Positions 1-8,410 of a DNA stretch of 64,000 nucleotides are shown piece by piece. Positions within the stretch are counted from its first letter, which is position 1, and each line of letters starts with the position of its first letter. The stretch comes from CAYWWM01 sp965198025 (GTDB lineage: Bacteria; Acidobacteriota; Terriglobia; 2-12-FULL-54-10): assembly GCA_965198025.1 (NCBI GenBank), contig OZ240237.1:2046001-2110000 (forward strand), given 5' to 3'. A program made the translations under genes and the position numbers. Under the pieces are notes generated by a model. The model did not search any database and had not been told where the DNA came from. It saw only the letters and a list, made by a program, of their open reading frames with translations.

Positions 1-881
1 CGACGTGGTTCCACCTGCACGCCCGCCCGCCGCATCAATTCCACATCCGGCTGATAGCCGGTCAGCGCAAAAACGAAATCGTTTCTCAACTCCCGCACCG
101 GTCCGGTATCTTCGTCGCCCTGTACCGCAGCCAGCAGGATCGCATCCGGCCGAATCTCGGTCACGCGCGTTTCGAACCAAGCCTGAATTTCTCCCGCCTT
201 GATGCGGTTTTCGATGTCGGGCCGCAGCCAGTACTTGATGCGGTCGGAGAGCTGCGCCTGCCGGTGGATCAGGGTCACGCGGGCGCCGTGCCGGAACAGG
301 TCGAGCGCAGCCACCGCCGCCGAATTTCTTCCGCCGATCACGGCCACGTCGCAGTCGTAATACGGGTGCGCCTCCCGAAAATAATGCGAGACCTTCGGCA
401 GGTCCTCGCCCGGAATGCCCATCCGGATCGGAATATCGTAGTATCCCGTGGCGAGGATCACCTTCTTCGCGGCATAGCTCGCGGACGCCCCGCTCCGCGT
501 CCGCGTCTCGATGCGGAAGTCTCCATTCTGCCCCTTCACGTCGAGCGCTTCTTCATACTGATGGATCACGAGTTCGTAGTGCGCCGCCACCAGCCGGTAG
601 TATTTCATCGCCTCCATGCGTGTCGGCTTCTCGCGGTGGCTCACCAGCGGCATGTCGCCGATCTCCATCCGCTCCGAGGTCGTGAAAAACAGCAGGTTGA
701 TCGGATAGTGGTACAGCGAATTGACCACGCAGCCCTTTTCGATCACCAGGTGCGACAATCCGGCCCGCTTGGCATCGATCGCGCACGCCAGCCCCGTCGG
801 CCCCCCGCCGATTACAACAACGTCGTATTGGTCCGTCGGTTGGATGCGCCCCGAACTCCTTCCCGCAAGCAAACGATCCAT
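1..881 (-). CDS. ypdA: YpdA-type FAD-dependent disulfide reductase, C-terminus cut by window edge
   Basis: About 293 residues are visible; the frame is open to the window edge, so the C-terminus is missing. The N-terminus (residues about 20-30) is a dinucleotide-binding loop V-V-I-G-G-G-P-T-G-L, and a second loop near residue 170 (V-A-V-I-G-G-R-N-S-A) would bind NADPH. This two-Rossmann layout with the GGRNSA loop and a KVSHYFREAHPY stretch fits the YpdA/bacillithiol disulfide reductase family rather than classical thioredoxin reductase; I see no CxxC redox pair. In other bacteria this family keeps a low-molecular-weight thiol reduced in the cytoplasm. The ATG at 879-881 is the first in-frame start next to the conserved N-terminus. 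Family call firm, substrate inferred. Confidence 0.85.
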   Translation of the reverse strand, partial: MDRLLAGRSSGRIQPTDQYDVVVIGGGPTGLACAIDAKRAGLSHLVIEKGCVVNSLYHYPINLLFFTTSERMEIGDMPLVSHREKPTRMEAMKYYRLVAAHYELVIHQYEEALDVKGQNGDFRIETRTRSGASASYAAKKVILATGYYDIPIRMGIPGEDLPKVSHYFREAHPYYDCDVAVIGGRNSAAVAALDLFRHGARVTLIHRQAQLSDRIKYWLRPDIENRIKAGEIQAWFETRVTEIRPDAILLAAVQGDEDTGPVRELRNDFVFALTGYQPDVELMRRAGVQVEPR

Positions 882-963
882 CTTATCGGTCGGCTCGCAG
901 TCTTGTAAAGCCGCTGCCCCGCCGCCCCCTGATCGGGAATACAACGCACGACTACACTGTGCC

Positions 964-1188
964 CATGCACTACCAGGATCGAATCATTATGGAACCCGGC
1001 AAGCGCAGCGGAAAACCCTGCATTCGGGTCTGCGCATCACCGTATACGACGTGCTGTCCTATTTGGCCTCGGGGATGACCCAGGAGCAGATTCTCGCCGA
1101 CTTCCCAGACCTCACAAAAGAAGACATTCTGGCTTGCCTGAGTTGCGCCGCCGATCGTGAGAGTCACGTCAGAGTGATTGCAAAGTGA
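964..1188 (+). pseudogene. DUF433 antitoxin-like gene, frameshifted
   Basis: Reading from ATG 964 gives MHYQDRIIMEPGKRSGKPCIR, the usual DUF433 opening. The frame then leaves homology at about 1026, and the rest of the domain (GLRITVYDVLSYLASGMTQE and on to the stop at 1186-1188) lies one frame over. One missing base in the CGG-GTC region restores a continuous protein of about 75 residues. DUF433 proteins are HTH-like antitoxins, usually paired with a DUF5615 PIN-like toxin. Here a GTG at 1185 overlaps the stop (GTGA) and begins V-K-L-L-F-E-Q, like the start of a DUF5615 toxin, but homology ends after about 10 codons. The locus therefore looks like a decayed toxin-antitoxin pair. A sequencing error could explain the frameshift but not the missing toxin body. 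Confidence 0.7.
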
Positions 1189-1224
1189 AACTTCTCTTTG
1201 AGCAGTTCCACCATTTCCTTCCGA

Positions 1225-1593
1225 TCAGCCGTTGCGTCCCTGAGAAACATCGAACCGCAACAGGACGGTCAACTTTTCCCGGACTTCGTTTACCGCCTGC
1301 GGCGGAGCCTGAACCTCAAACCTGGCGCTGCGTACGCGCCAGTCCAGACTTCTGATCTGGTCGGCAAGAATAGCCCCTGTGACAGTGCCGGAAGAGGGAA
1401 GCAAGACTTCGAAAGGGTAACCCTTCACCCTGGATGTGATTGGGCAAAACAGCGCCAGACTAGTCTTTTCATTGTAGCTCCGCGGGCTCAAGACCAGGGC
1501 GGGACGGAGCCCGGCCTGTTCGTGGCCGGCCTGAGGCGAAAACCTGAGCCATACGATGTGTCCCGTGTCTGGAACGTATCTTGTCTCTACCAT
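1225..1593 (-). CDS. mazF: MazF/PemK-type mRNA interferase toxin
   Basis: 122 residues, normal length for MazF. The N-terminal half has the PemK-like barrel pattern (PDTGHIVWLRFSPQAGHEQ, then GLRPALVLSPRSYN) and the middle carries FCPITSRVKGYPFEV, the typical strand with the S/T-R-x-K-G-Y-P motif. The family cuts single-stranded mRNA at short sequence motifs and is neutralised by a cognate AbrB-type antitoxin. The start overlaps the end of the mazE-like gene by 7 bp, so the two are translated together. The nearest family members are E. coli ChpB/MazF types. The target sequence cannot be told from sequence. Confidence 0.9.
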   Translation of the reverse strand: MVETRYVPDTGHIVWLRFSPQAGHEQAGLRPALVLSPRSYNEKTSLALFCPITSRVKGYPFEVLLPSSGTVTGAILADQIRSLDWRVRSARFEVQAPPQAVNEVREKLTVLLRFDVSQGRNG

Positions 1594-1826
1594 TGCTCAT
1601 TGCCCTGGGTCTCGCCGATGTCTTGCTCAGGATGAAGATTGTCAGCCGTGATCCGCCTCAGCATGTCCGCCAGGTCGTAGGTCCGTTTCTGCATAATAAT
1701 CTGTTTGCCTTGTGCATCCATCTCTACGGCCGAACCTTCCGAAACCCCCCATTGTTCGGCAATGGCCTTGGGGATGCGCACCGCCAGGCTGCTGCCCCAT
1801 TTTCGGATATGCAGATGAACGCCCAT
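1587..1826 (-). CDS. mazE: MazE/AbrB-type antitoxin
   Basis: 79 residues. The first 45 form a SpoVT-AbrB swapped-hairpin DNA-binding domain: the pattern I-R-K-W-G-S-S-L-A-V-R-I-P-K is the classic MazE signature, followed by a G-S-A-V-E-M turn. The acidic, glutamine-rich C-terminus would be the disordered toxin-binding tail. It lies just upstream of the mazF-like toxin with overlapping ends. A strong Shine-Dalgarno (GGGGAGG, complement of 1834-1840) precedes the ATG. The pair probably represses its own promoter, as known for MazEF. Confidence 0.88.
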   Translation of the reverse strand: MGVHLHIRKWGSSLAVRIPKAIAEQWGVSEGSAVEMDAQGKQIIMQKRTYDLADMLRRITADNLHPEQDIGETQGNEQW

Positions 1827-1833
1827 GAAAACA

Positions 1834-1860
1834 CCTCCCCAATGTATCTATATTATATAT
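1834..1860 (-). promoter_or_regulatory. mazEF leader: Shine-Dalgarno and TATAAT-like -10
   Basis: On the minus strand, ahead of mazE, an exact TATAAT (complement of 1852-1857) sits in an AT-rich run that contrasts with the GC-rich surroundings. It is followed by GGGGAGG seven bases before the ATG. No convincing -35 box lies at standard distance. The AT-rich run is nearly palindromic, so it could also be the AbrB operator. Function inferred from position. Confidence 0.45.
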
Positions 1861-2007
1861 CCTCAGGGCGGAACTACACTCTGCAAAACAGATTTTGCGC
1901 CATAGTAAGAGACCGGTGATTCTAGCAGCGGGATTGAACGGAGATGAGGGCTTGTCCGACAACGGCCAAGCGCTCTTCCCGCCGCCGCTGATCTCTTCGT
2001 CAGGCGC

Positions 2008-2418
2008 TCAACTCTGCCCGATGCGATCCCAAGCCTCGCGGAAGCGTTCCAGTTCATAACCCCTAAGCTGGAGCCAAAACGATACCCGGCCTTCTTTTTC
2101 TCCTCGATGCGCCCGCTTCTTTGACTTCGGACGGACGAAGAATGAAGGCTGCACGGGCGTTGATGATACGACTTGGTTCACGATGATCCAGAAGTCGCCC
2201 GTGACTTTTTCCAGAGTAGTCCCAAGTGGCACAGGATTGCGCTTGCTAAGGGCCTTGATTTGAAGTCCGAGAAACCGCTTTGCGTCCCGGCTGTAGGCAA
2301 CGATGTCAACCCCTCGTGCATTGCGTGCCGTTGGCATAACGTTCCAGCCGAGGAGTGACAACCTGTAACAACAGTAGTACAAACCAACATTTCCCGTAAT
2401 CTGTGGGTCCAGCTTCAT
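2008..2418 (-). CDS. Small PD-(D/E)XK nuclease-like protein
   Basis: 136 residues from the ATG at 2418 (MKLDPQITGN). After an N-terminal helix (GNVGLYYCCYRLSLLGW) comes R-G-V-D-I-V-A (D38) and then F-L-G-L-Q-I-K-A (Q53-x-K55), the spacing of a PD-(D/E)XK core with Q in place of the usual E. A basic stretch (RPKSKKRAHRGEKEG) follows. Similar small proteins are annotated as PDDEXK-family or group I intron endonuclease-like and often occur singly. The frame is also open upstream to a start at 2457, which would overlap the end of rsmA. Neighbours are mazEF downstream and rsmA upstream. Nuclease activity is inferred. Confidence 0.6.
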   Translation of the reverse strand: MKLDPQITGNVGLYYCCYRLSLLGWNVMPTARNARGVDIVAYSRDAKRFLGLQIKALSKRNPVPLGTTLEKVTGDFWIIVNQVVSSTPVQPSFFVRPKSKKRAHRGEKEGRVSFWLQLRGYELERFREAWDRIGQS

Positions 2419-2441
2419 TGGATACACGCCTCCGAGTATTG

Positions 2442-3251
2442 CTATCGCCTGCCCCATTGAATCCGTTGCGCCAGCCCCGCCAACTGCTCCAGCCCCAGCG
2501 TCTCCGCCCGCGCGCGGGGGTCGATTCCCAACTCCTGCATCGCCGTGCGCAGCCGCCCCGCGTCGCACCGCCCTTTCCAATTGTTGACCAGGGTTTTTCT
2601 CTTCTGTGCGAACGCCGCCCGCACCAGCCGCCAGAAAGCCTTTTCATCTTCGATCCCCAGCTTCTTCCTCTTCGGCGCCACCGGCATCCGCACCAGAGCG
2701 GAGTGGACTTTGGGCGCGGGCCGGAACGCCTGTGGCGGAATCGAGAACAGCATCCGCGGCTCGGTGTAATACTGGCAGGTAACGGAAAGCAGTCCGTAGT
2801 CTTTCGATCCCGGTTTCGCCACAATCCGCTCGGCGACCTCCCGCTGCACCATCACCGTGATGTCCGTGATCCGCTCGTGTGACTCGAACAGATGCAGCAG
2901 GCACGGCGAGGTGATGTAGTAGGGCAGGTTCCCGAAGACCCGAATCCGCTCCCGCCCGGCTGTTGCGCAGAGGGCATCAATGGAAACTTTGAGGATGTCG
3001 GCCTCCACCACTTCGACCGTCGCCGAGCCCGCGAACTTTTCGCGCAACCCGGCCGCGAGTTGCCCGTCCACCTCGACCGCCCAGACTTTCGCTGCCTGCT
3101 CGGCGAGCAATTCCGTTATGGTTCCGGGACCTGCTCCGATCTCGCAGACCGCGTCGCCCGGCGCGAGGCCCAGGGCTTCTGGAATCCTGCGGATCACGCG
3201 GCGGTCGGTCAGAAAAACCTGTCCCAGGGGCGCGCGGCGCTGTCGTGCCAT
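2442..3251 (-). CDS. rsmA: 16S rRNA adenine(1518/1519) dimethyltransferase
   Basis: 269 residues, full length. It has the SAM-binding motif I E-I-G-A-G-P-G-T (37-44) and the catalytic N-L-P-Y (108-111) of the KsgA/Dim1 adenine N6-dimethyltransferases. The C-terminal region (RPAPKVHSALVRM) is the family's lid domain. It dimethylates two adenines in helix 45 of 16S rRNA late in 30S assembly. It is divergent from the ABC exporter genes, with 84 bp between the starts. Confidence 0.95.
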   Translation of the reverse strand: MARQRRAPLGQVFLTDRRVIRRIPEALGLAPGDAVCEIGAGPGTITELLAEQAAKVWAVEVDGQLAAGLREKFAGSATVEVVEADILKVSIDALCATAGRERIRVFGNLPYYITSPCLLHLFESHERITDITVMVQREVAERIVAKPGSKDYGLLSVTCQYYTEPRMLFSIPPQAFRPAPKVHSALVRMPVAPKRKKLGIEDEKAFWRLVRAAFAQKRKTLVNNWKGRCDAGRLRTAMQELGIDPRARAETLGLEQLAGLAQRIQWGRR

Positions 3252-3335
3252 TCACTCATTGTAGCCCGGCCAACCCTGCCTGCCGGGTTTTGCATGAACT
3301 TCTGTAGAATAGACTGGAATAAGGTATCGGCGCTT

Positions 3336-4289
3336 ATGGCTGCGATCGAAATCTCCGGTCTGAGCAAGGACTATCTGGTCGGCTTCTGGAAGAAGCGCCG
3401 CTTCCGGGCACTGGACAAACTCTCCTTGCAAGTCATGCCGGGAGAAGTGTTTGGATTTCTCGGACCGAACGGTGCCGGAAAAACCACCACGCTCAAGATT
3501 TTGACCGGCCTTATCTTCCCGACGGAAGGGAAGGCCACGATCCTCGGCCATCCGGCCGGGCAGCCGGAGGCGTTGCGCCGCGCGGGCTTTCTTCCTGAGA
3601 ATCCCTATTTCTACGACTATCTGACCCCCGAGGAACTGCTCGACTATTTTGCCCGCTTCTTCCCGTTCACCCCGGAAGAGCGGACGCGCCGCCGCGATGC
3701 AGTGCTGCATCAGGTGGGCCTGTCGGAGGCGCGCGGCCGGCCCCTGCGCAAGTTTTCGAAGGGAATGTTGCAGCGCCTGGGCATTGCGCAGGCGATCCTG
3801 CATGAGCCGGAGATCGTGCTGCTCGACGAGCCGATGTCCGGGCTCGACCCCGTGGGACGGCACGCAGTCCGCGAGCTGATTCAGCAGTTGCAGGCTGCCG
3901 GAAAGACCGTGTTCTTCAGCACGCATATCCTGCCCGACGCTGAAGCCCTCTGCGACCGCATCGCGATTGTCAACCATGGACGGCTGGTGGGAGTCGGACA
4001 GATCTCCGATTTGCTGCGCCGCCGGACTGGTTACCACGCCGTCGTCGAGTGCTCTTCCCGCGAGGCGGCCGCGTCGCTCGAATCGCTGGCGTCCCGGCCC
4101 CCGCTGCTTTCCGGCGGACATTGCCGGATTCAGATTCCGGAACAGCAGCTTTCGCGCCTGCTGAGCCTGTGCCAGGGCAACGGACTGCGGCTGATTTCGC
4201 TAAACCCGGTCCGCCTGAGCCTGGAGGATTACTTTGTGGAGGTTTTGCGGGAGACGGATTCGGACCGCTCGCCCGCTGCTGCATCATGA
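3336..4289 (+). CDS. ABC-2 type exporter ATP-binding subunit
   Basis: 317 residues from the ATG at 3336, chosen because the domain begins there (MAAIEISGLSKDY); the open frame extends upstream only as antisense of rsmA. Walker A G-P-N-G-A-G-K-T (43-50), signature F-S-K-G-M-L-Q-R (140-147), Walker B VLLDEP (161-166) and switch histidine in FFSTHIL (H197) are all present. An extra C-terminal domain of about 90 residues resembles the regulatory tail of CcmA/NatA-like ATPases. The TGA stop overlaps the start of the permease gene (ATGA). It powers the permease encoded next; the substrate is unknown. Confidence 0.9.
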   Translation: MAAIEISGLSKDYLVGFWKKRRFRALDKLSLQVMPGEVFGFLGPNGAGKTTTLKILTGLIFPTEGKATILGHPAGQPEALRRAGFLPENPYFYDYLTPEELLDYFARFFPFTPEERTRRRDAVLHQVGLSEARGRPLRKFSKGMLQRLGIAQAILHEPEIVLLDEPMSGLDPVGRHAVRELIQQLQAAGKTVFFSTHILPDAEALCDRIAIVNHGRLVGVGQISDLLRRRTGYHAVVECSSREAAASLESLASRPPLLSGGHCRIQIPEQQLSRLLSLCQGNGLRLISLNPVRLSLEDYFVEVLRETDSDRSPAAAS

Positions 4290-5068
4290 ACTCTGCGCCA
4301 ACGCTCGCCATCGCCCGCAACACGTTTCGCGAAGCCGTGCGTGACCGTGTGCTCTACAACCTGATTGCGTTCGCGCTGATCATGATCGCTTCGGCTCTGC
4401 TGTTCGGCGAGATCTCCATCGGGGTCCAGAAGATCATCCTGCTCAACATCGGCCTGAGCTCCATCTCGATTTTCGGTCTGCTGATCGCCATCTTCCTGGG
4501 CATTGGCCTGGTGTATAAGGAAATGGACAAGCGCAGCCTGTACGCGCTGTTGAGCAAGCCCATCCGCCGCAGCCAGTTCATTATCGGGAAATTCCTGGGG
4601 CTGAACTTCACCATCCTGGTCAATACCTCCTTCATGACCCTGGGGCTCTGGGCCGCCCTGTTGTACCTGACCCGAGGATTTGAGCCGCAGGACGTTTATA
4701 TCTGGCAGGCAATCTACTGCATTCTGCTCCAGCTTTCGCTCGTCATCGCCGTGTGTCTGTTTTTTTCCTGCTTTTCGACTCCGGTGCTGTCGGCGGTATT
4801 CACCTTCGCGGTTTATGTGATCGGCAATCTCGCTTCCGACATTCGTGCCTTCGGCGAGTTGACGGAGAACACCCTCCTCCGCGGGCTGACCACGGGGCTT
4901 TATTACCTGCTCCCCAACTTCAGCAACTTTAACGTCTCCGCCTGGGTTGTCCACGGCAACGCGGTCGAGAGCTCGGTGATGCTTTGGAACACCCTCTATG
5001 CTCTCGCATACAACGCCGTGCTCGTCACGGCGTCGGTGTGGGTTTTCTCTCGCAAGGACTTGAAATGA
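4286..5068 (+). CDS. ABC-2 type exporter permease
   Basis: 260 residues with about six hydrophobic segments. The first is near residue 25, a pair spans about 55-80, and others lie near 115-140, 150-175 and 235-255. The conserved Y-K-E-M-D-K-R-S-L-Y-A-L-L-S-K-P stretch after the second or third helix is typical of ABC-2/NatB-like permeases. The start overlaps the ATPase stop and the end overlaps the next gene's ATG, so all three genes form one translationally coupled unit. Substrate unknown; the family exports lipids, polysaccharides, ions or peptides. Confidence 0.85.
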   Translation: MNSAPTLAIARNTFREAVRDRVLYNLIAFALIMIASALLFGEISIGVQKIILLNIGLSSISIFGLLIAIFLGIGLVYKEMDKRSLYALLSKPIRRSQFIIGKFLGLNFTILVNTSFMTLGLWAALLYLTRGFEPQDVYIWQAIYCILLQLSLVIAVCLFFSCFSTPVLSAVFTFAVYVIGNLASDIRAFGELTENTLLRGLTTGLYYLLPNFSNFNVSAWVVHGNAVESSVMLWNTLYALAYNAVLVTASVWVFSRKDLK

Positions 5069-5967
5069 ACCCGAGCAGAACAGGCCCGGCTGCGTGGAAA
5101 TTGGCGCTCCTGCTGGCGTGCGGCATCGCCGTGTTGGTTCCGGCGCAAATGGCCCTCAATCCGCGCCTGGTCCGTTACCGCGAGACCCCGGAGATGATCT
5201 GGGCTCGCTCGGGGAGGGTCCTGCGTATCCTCAGCCTCGGCCACAACGGCCTCCTTGCTGACATCTATTGGACCCGCGCCGTGCAGCACTTCGGCAGCCA
5301 GCGCGTCGAGCAGCGGTTCGAATACCCGCTGCTGGCTCCCCTGCTCGAGATCACCGTGGCGCTTGACCCGCAGCTCCTCGTGGCCTACAGATTTGGCGGC
5401 GTCTTCCTGGCCGCGCCGCCTCCGTTCGGGGCCGGGCAGCCTCATGAGGCCATTGAGTTGCTTCGGACGGGCATCCGTCAGAACCCGGACGAATGGCGCT
5501 TGTGGCACGATCTCGGGTTTCTCTACTACTGGGAGCTCAAAGACTACCAAGCCGCTTCGGATGCCTACCTCCAGGGCAGCAAGCACCCCAATGCAGCCCC
5601 CTGGATGCAGGTGATGGCGGCAGTCATCCTGCAAAAAGGCGGCGCCCGCGAAACATCCCGCTTTCTTTGGACTGAGATCTACAACTCCACCGAAGACGTC
5701 GCCATCCGGGAAAACGCCCGCAACCACCTCGACACGCTGCGCGCGCAGGACGACATCTTGGAGCTCGAACGCCGCGCCGCCGCGTTCCACGAGCAGACCG
5801 GCCGCTGGCCCCGTTCCGCCCAGGATCTCGCAGTCGCCGGCCTGCTGCAGGGAATCCCCCTGGACCCCGCCGGCCATCCCTACCAGTTTCAGCCCGACGG
5901 CACGGTCACGCTCCACCCGGACACTACCGTCCAGCTCGATTACGGCCCCTCTCCGGAGACGCGGTGA
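5065..5967 (+). CDS. TPR-like membrane-anchored protein coupled to the exporter
   Basis: 300 residues. One N-terminal hydrophobic segment (about residues 11-28, LALLLACGIAVLVPAQM) would be a membrane anchor or uncleaved signal. The middle (about 95-230) has degenerate TPR-like helical pairs (EAIELLRTGIRQNPDEWRLWHDLGFLYY and the following repeat), and the C-terminal 60 residues are proline-rich. The start overlaps the permease stop by 4 bp (ATGA), strongly suggesting a joint function with the exporter. I know no specific name for the family. A periplasmic adaptor or scaffold role is a guess from the architecture. Confidence 0.65.
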   Translation: MNPSRTGPAAWKLALLLACGIAVLVPAQMALNPRLVRYRETPEMIWARSGRVLRILSLGHNGLLADIYWTRAVQHFGSQRVEQRFEYPLLAPLLEITVALDPQLLVAYRFGGVFLAAPPPFGAGQPHEAIELLRTGIRQNPDEWRLWHDLGFLYYWELKDYQAASDAYLQGSKHPNAAPWMQVMAAVILQKGGARETSRFLWTEIYNSTEDVAIRENARNHLDTLRAQDDILELERRAAAFHEQTGRWPRSAQDLAVAGLLQGIPLDPAGHPYQFQPDGTVTLHPDTTVQLDYGPSPETR

Positions 5968-6011
5968 AGCTGCCTGCCTGGGTGAGTACCGACATTTTGG
6001 CAAGCCTCCCC

Positions 6012-7982
6012 TCACATCGCCTCTGGCACTTCAATCCCCAACAAATCCAGCGTCGCGGTGAGATGTCGGCCGGCAACTGCCACCAGCCACAGCAGAAACG
6101 CTTTTTTCTCTGGGTCTGGTTCCGTCAAAATGTGGAAGCGGTGATAGAAGTTGTTGAAGCCCTGTGCCAGTTGGAACGCATGCTTGGCGACGGCGGCAGG
6201 CTCCGTTGAGGAGATGGCCAGCTCGGCGGCCAGTTCCCACTGGCTGGCGCGGTAGAGCAGTTCCCAAAATGGATCGCCCTGGGGCGCCCCCAGGAAGCGC
6301 CCCAGCACGGTCGGCGTCACTGCTTTCTCATCGTACCGGCCGCCTTCTTCTTCCAGTTTGCGAAAAATGTTGCGCGCCCGCACGGCGGCGTATTGCACGT
6401 ACGGTCCCGTCTCTCCCTCGAAGCTCAGCGCCTCGTGAAAGTCAAACGCAATCACCGTCGTCGACGTGTAACGCAGCAGAAAGTAGCGCAGCGCGCCGAT
6501 GGCAATCTGTTCGGCGATTCGCCGCCTCGCGTCCTCTGGCTTGTCTGGATGCCGCGCCGCCACTTCTTTTGAGGCTTCCTCGATCAGCCGGTCCACCAGG
6601 TCGTCCGCCTTGATCCCAAGGCCTCTGCGCCCGGAGACCTCGACGAACGCCCGCTTGCGCTCTTCGGGGCTCAACTCGATTCCCATCTCCTCACAGCAGC
6701 GAGGCGAGAGCGCCACCATCTCGTAGGAGAAATGGATGGAGCGGTCGGCCTGCTCCTCGTAGCCCAGCGCCCGCAGTCCCGCCGCGACGATGTTCTGCAA
6801 GTAGGACTGCCGCACATCGATCACGTTGTAGACCTTTTCCCCCTGCCCGAACTCCGGCGCGTCCTGCTCGCCCGCCTCCGAGCTGCTCGCCCAGATCGTC
6901 TTGCCATCCGGATACTGATCGAACCGCCGGTAGTGGAAATCCTTTCCCAGCAGCCCGAACTTCCAGAGCTGGTACGCCATGTCCTTGCCGACGTACGTAA
7001 CGGTCCCGTTCGACCGCACGATCACTTTGGTGTCCTCCGCCCCTCCGTCCTCACCCGGCGATTCGCCTGCATTGGCCTGTCGCATCACCCAGCAGCCGCT
7101 GTTCTTCCCTTGGTTTTCCAGGTAGATCGCGCCCTTCTGCTTGAGCTGCTCGAACGCCTGATCCCAGAACCGCAGGTGCAGGATTTCGCTTTCGCGCGGC
7201 AGCAGGTCGTACCGCACGTTCAGCCGCGCCATGGTCTTCAAGTGGAGCCGCACGATCGCGGTCGAAACGGCCTCCGCAATGCGCGCCGCCTCGGTCTTCC
7301 CTTCTTCGATCTCCTGCAGCGCCCGCTGCCGCAATTGGAGCCGCGCTGGGTCCTCTTCCAGGAACCGTGTGACGCGCGCGTAGAGGTCCCAGCAATAGTA
7401 GTCGAAGCGCACCGCCGGGTCCTCGGCCAGCCGCGCCACTTCGTCTTCCGATTTCATCTCGACGTGCTGGAAGCCCACCACCGCGTCGGCCACCTGCACG
7501 CCCGTGTTGTCGATGTAGTTCTGCACCTCCACCGCATGTCCCCGCGCCCGCAGCAGGCGCACGAACGTATCGCCCAGCGCCGCGTTCCGCAAGTGCCCGA
7601 TGTGCGCTGCTTTGTTCGGATTGATGTTGGTGTGCTCGACGATCGTCTTCCCGCCGTCGGCCGCGGCAGGACGTTCTATCCCCTCGGTTCCCAACTGTGC
7701 CGCATAGGCGGTCCGGTTCAGGAACAGGTTTACGTAACCCGCGCCCGCCACTTCGGCCCGCGTCACGCCCGGCGCCGTTCTGAGCTCCGCTGCGATTTCC
7801 TCGGCGATCTGCCGGGGTGGCCGCCGCAGTTTGCGCGCCAGCTCCATCGCCAGTGGCAGCGCCAGGTCACCCATCTCCGGGCGCGGTGGCTGGTTCACCG
7901 CCACCTTCGCCTCAGCTCCGTACTGCCGCTGCACAAACTCCTGCGCGGCCTGCTGAATTTGCTTTTGCCAATCGAGGTACAA
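6012..7982 (-). CDS. argS: Arginyl-tRNA synthetase
   Basis: 656 residues, class I synthetase. It has an N-terminal Add-1 domain (about 1-90), the H-I-G-H motif (127-130, in KAAHIGHLRNAALGD) and the ArgRS-specific run F-E-G-E-T-G-P-Y-V-Q-Y near residue 530, which opens the anticodon-binding DALR domain. It is longer than E. coli ArgS (577), with the extra length mostly in the catalytic insert. The start is TTG at 7982 and the gene is followed by the convergent TPR gene. It charges tRNA-Arg in the cytoplasm. Confidence 0.95.
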   Translation of the reverse strand: MYLDWQKQIQQAAQEFVQRQYGAEAKVAVNQPPRPEMGDLALPLAMELARKLRRPPRQIAEEIAAELRTAPGVTRAEVAGAGYVNLFLNRTAYAAQLGTEGIERPAAADGGKTIVEHTNINPNKAAHIGHLRNAALGDTFVRLLRARGHAVEVQNYIDNTGVQVADAVVGFQHVEMKSEDEVARLAEDPAVRFDYYCWDLYARVTRFLEEDPARLQLRQRALQEIEEGKTEAARIAEAVSTAIVRLHLKTMARLNVRYDLLPRESEILHLRFWDQAFEQLKQKGAIYLENQGKNSGCWVMRQANAGESPGEDGGAEDTKVIVRSNGTVTYVGKDMAYQLWKFGLLGKDFHYRRFDQYPDGKTIWASSSEAGEQDAPEFGQGEKVYNVIDVRQSYLQNIVAAGLRALGYEEQADRSIHFSYEMVALSPRCCEEMGIELSPEERKRAFVEVSGRRGLGIKADDLVDRLIEEASKEVAARHPDKPEDARRRIAEQIAIGALRYFLLRYTSTTVIAFDFHEALSFEGETGPYVQYAAVRARNIFRKLEEEGGRYDEKAVTPTVLGRFLGAPQGDPFWELLYRASQWELAAELAISSTEPAAVAKHAFQLAQGFNNFYHRFHILTEPDPEKKAFLLWLVAVAGRHLTATLDLLGIEVPEAM

Positions 7983-8050
7983 ACAATTCTCTCCGGGAAA
8001 ACCGTTCGCGGAAAACCCTAACTATAGCATGCAGGCAGGTAAGCAGGGGC

Positions 8051-8218
8051 CTACGGGAGGCTCTCGCCACACATCCGGCAGTGGCTGCGCCGCTTGGCGT
8101 TCAGCGTGCCGCACCGGCGGCAGCGGTAATACATCTTCCGCACGAACAACTGGGTCAGCACGAAGCTGCCTCCCAGGATTCCCACCGCCACAGCCGCGTT
8201 CAGCAGCGTTTCGCCCAT
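8051..8218 (-). CDS. Small membrane protein with a C-terminal zinc ribbon
   Basis: 55 residues from the ATG at 8218. The start is supported by a strong Shine-Dalgarno (GGAGGAGA) eight bases upstream. Residues about 5-26 are a single hydrophobic helix (AAVAVGILGGSFVLTQLF). The C-terminal 25 residues hold two CxxC pairs (CRRC and CRMC) in a zinc-ribbon arrangement. I do not know a named family. One membrane pass plus a cytoplasmic ribbon suggests a docking or regulatory microprotein. It lies just upstream of argS on the same strand. Confidence 0.6.
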   Translation of the reverse strand: MGETLLNAAVAVGILGGSFVLTQLFVRKMYYRCRRCGTLNAKRRSHCRMCGESLP

Positions 8219-8410
8219 TGGCTTTCTCCTCCGTGAGCATATCGAACGCGAAACGCAGTGACAAGCCAAGGCGTTGCTTCCTATCAAACCGGCCGGATTG
8301 GTGAGCCTGGGTAAGATTGACTCTCGACTGCCCTTCGGAGTAGAGTCCGAATTCGGAGCAGGCTGAGCAAGTCGCCCGTGACCCTTACGGAAGCCCGCGA
8401 GTAGCCGAAT

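Noticed and set aside
6732..8021. 429-codon plus-strand frame opposite argS
   Set aside because: It mirrors argS codon by codon, is rich in R, L and V as expected of an antisense GC-rich frame, and shows no domain.
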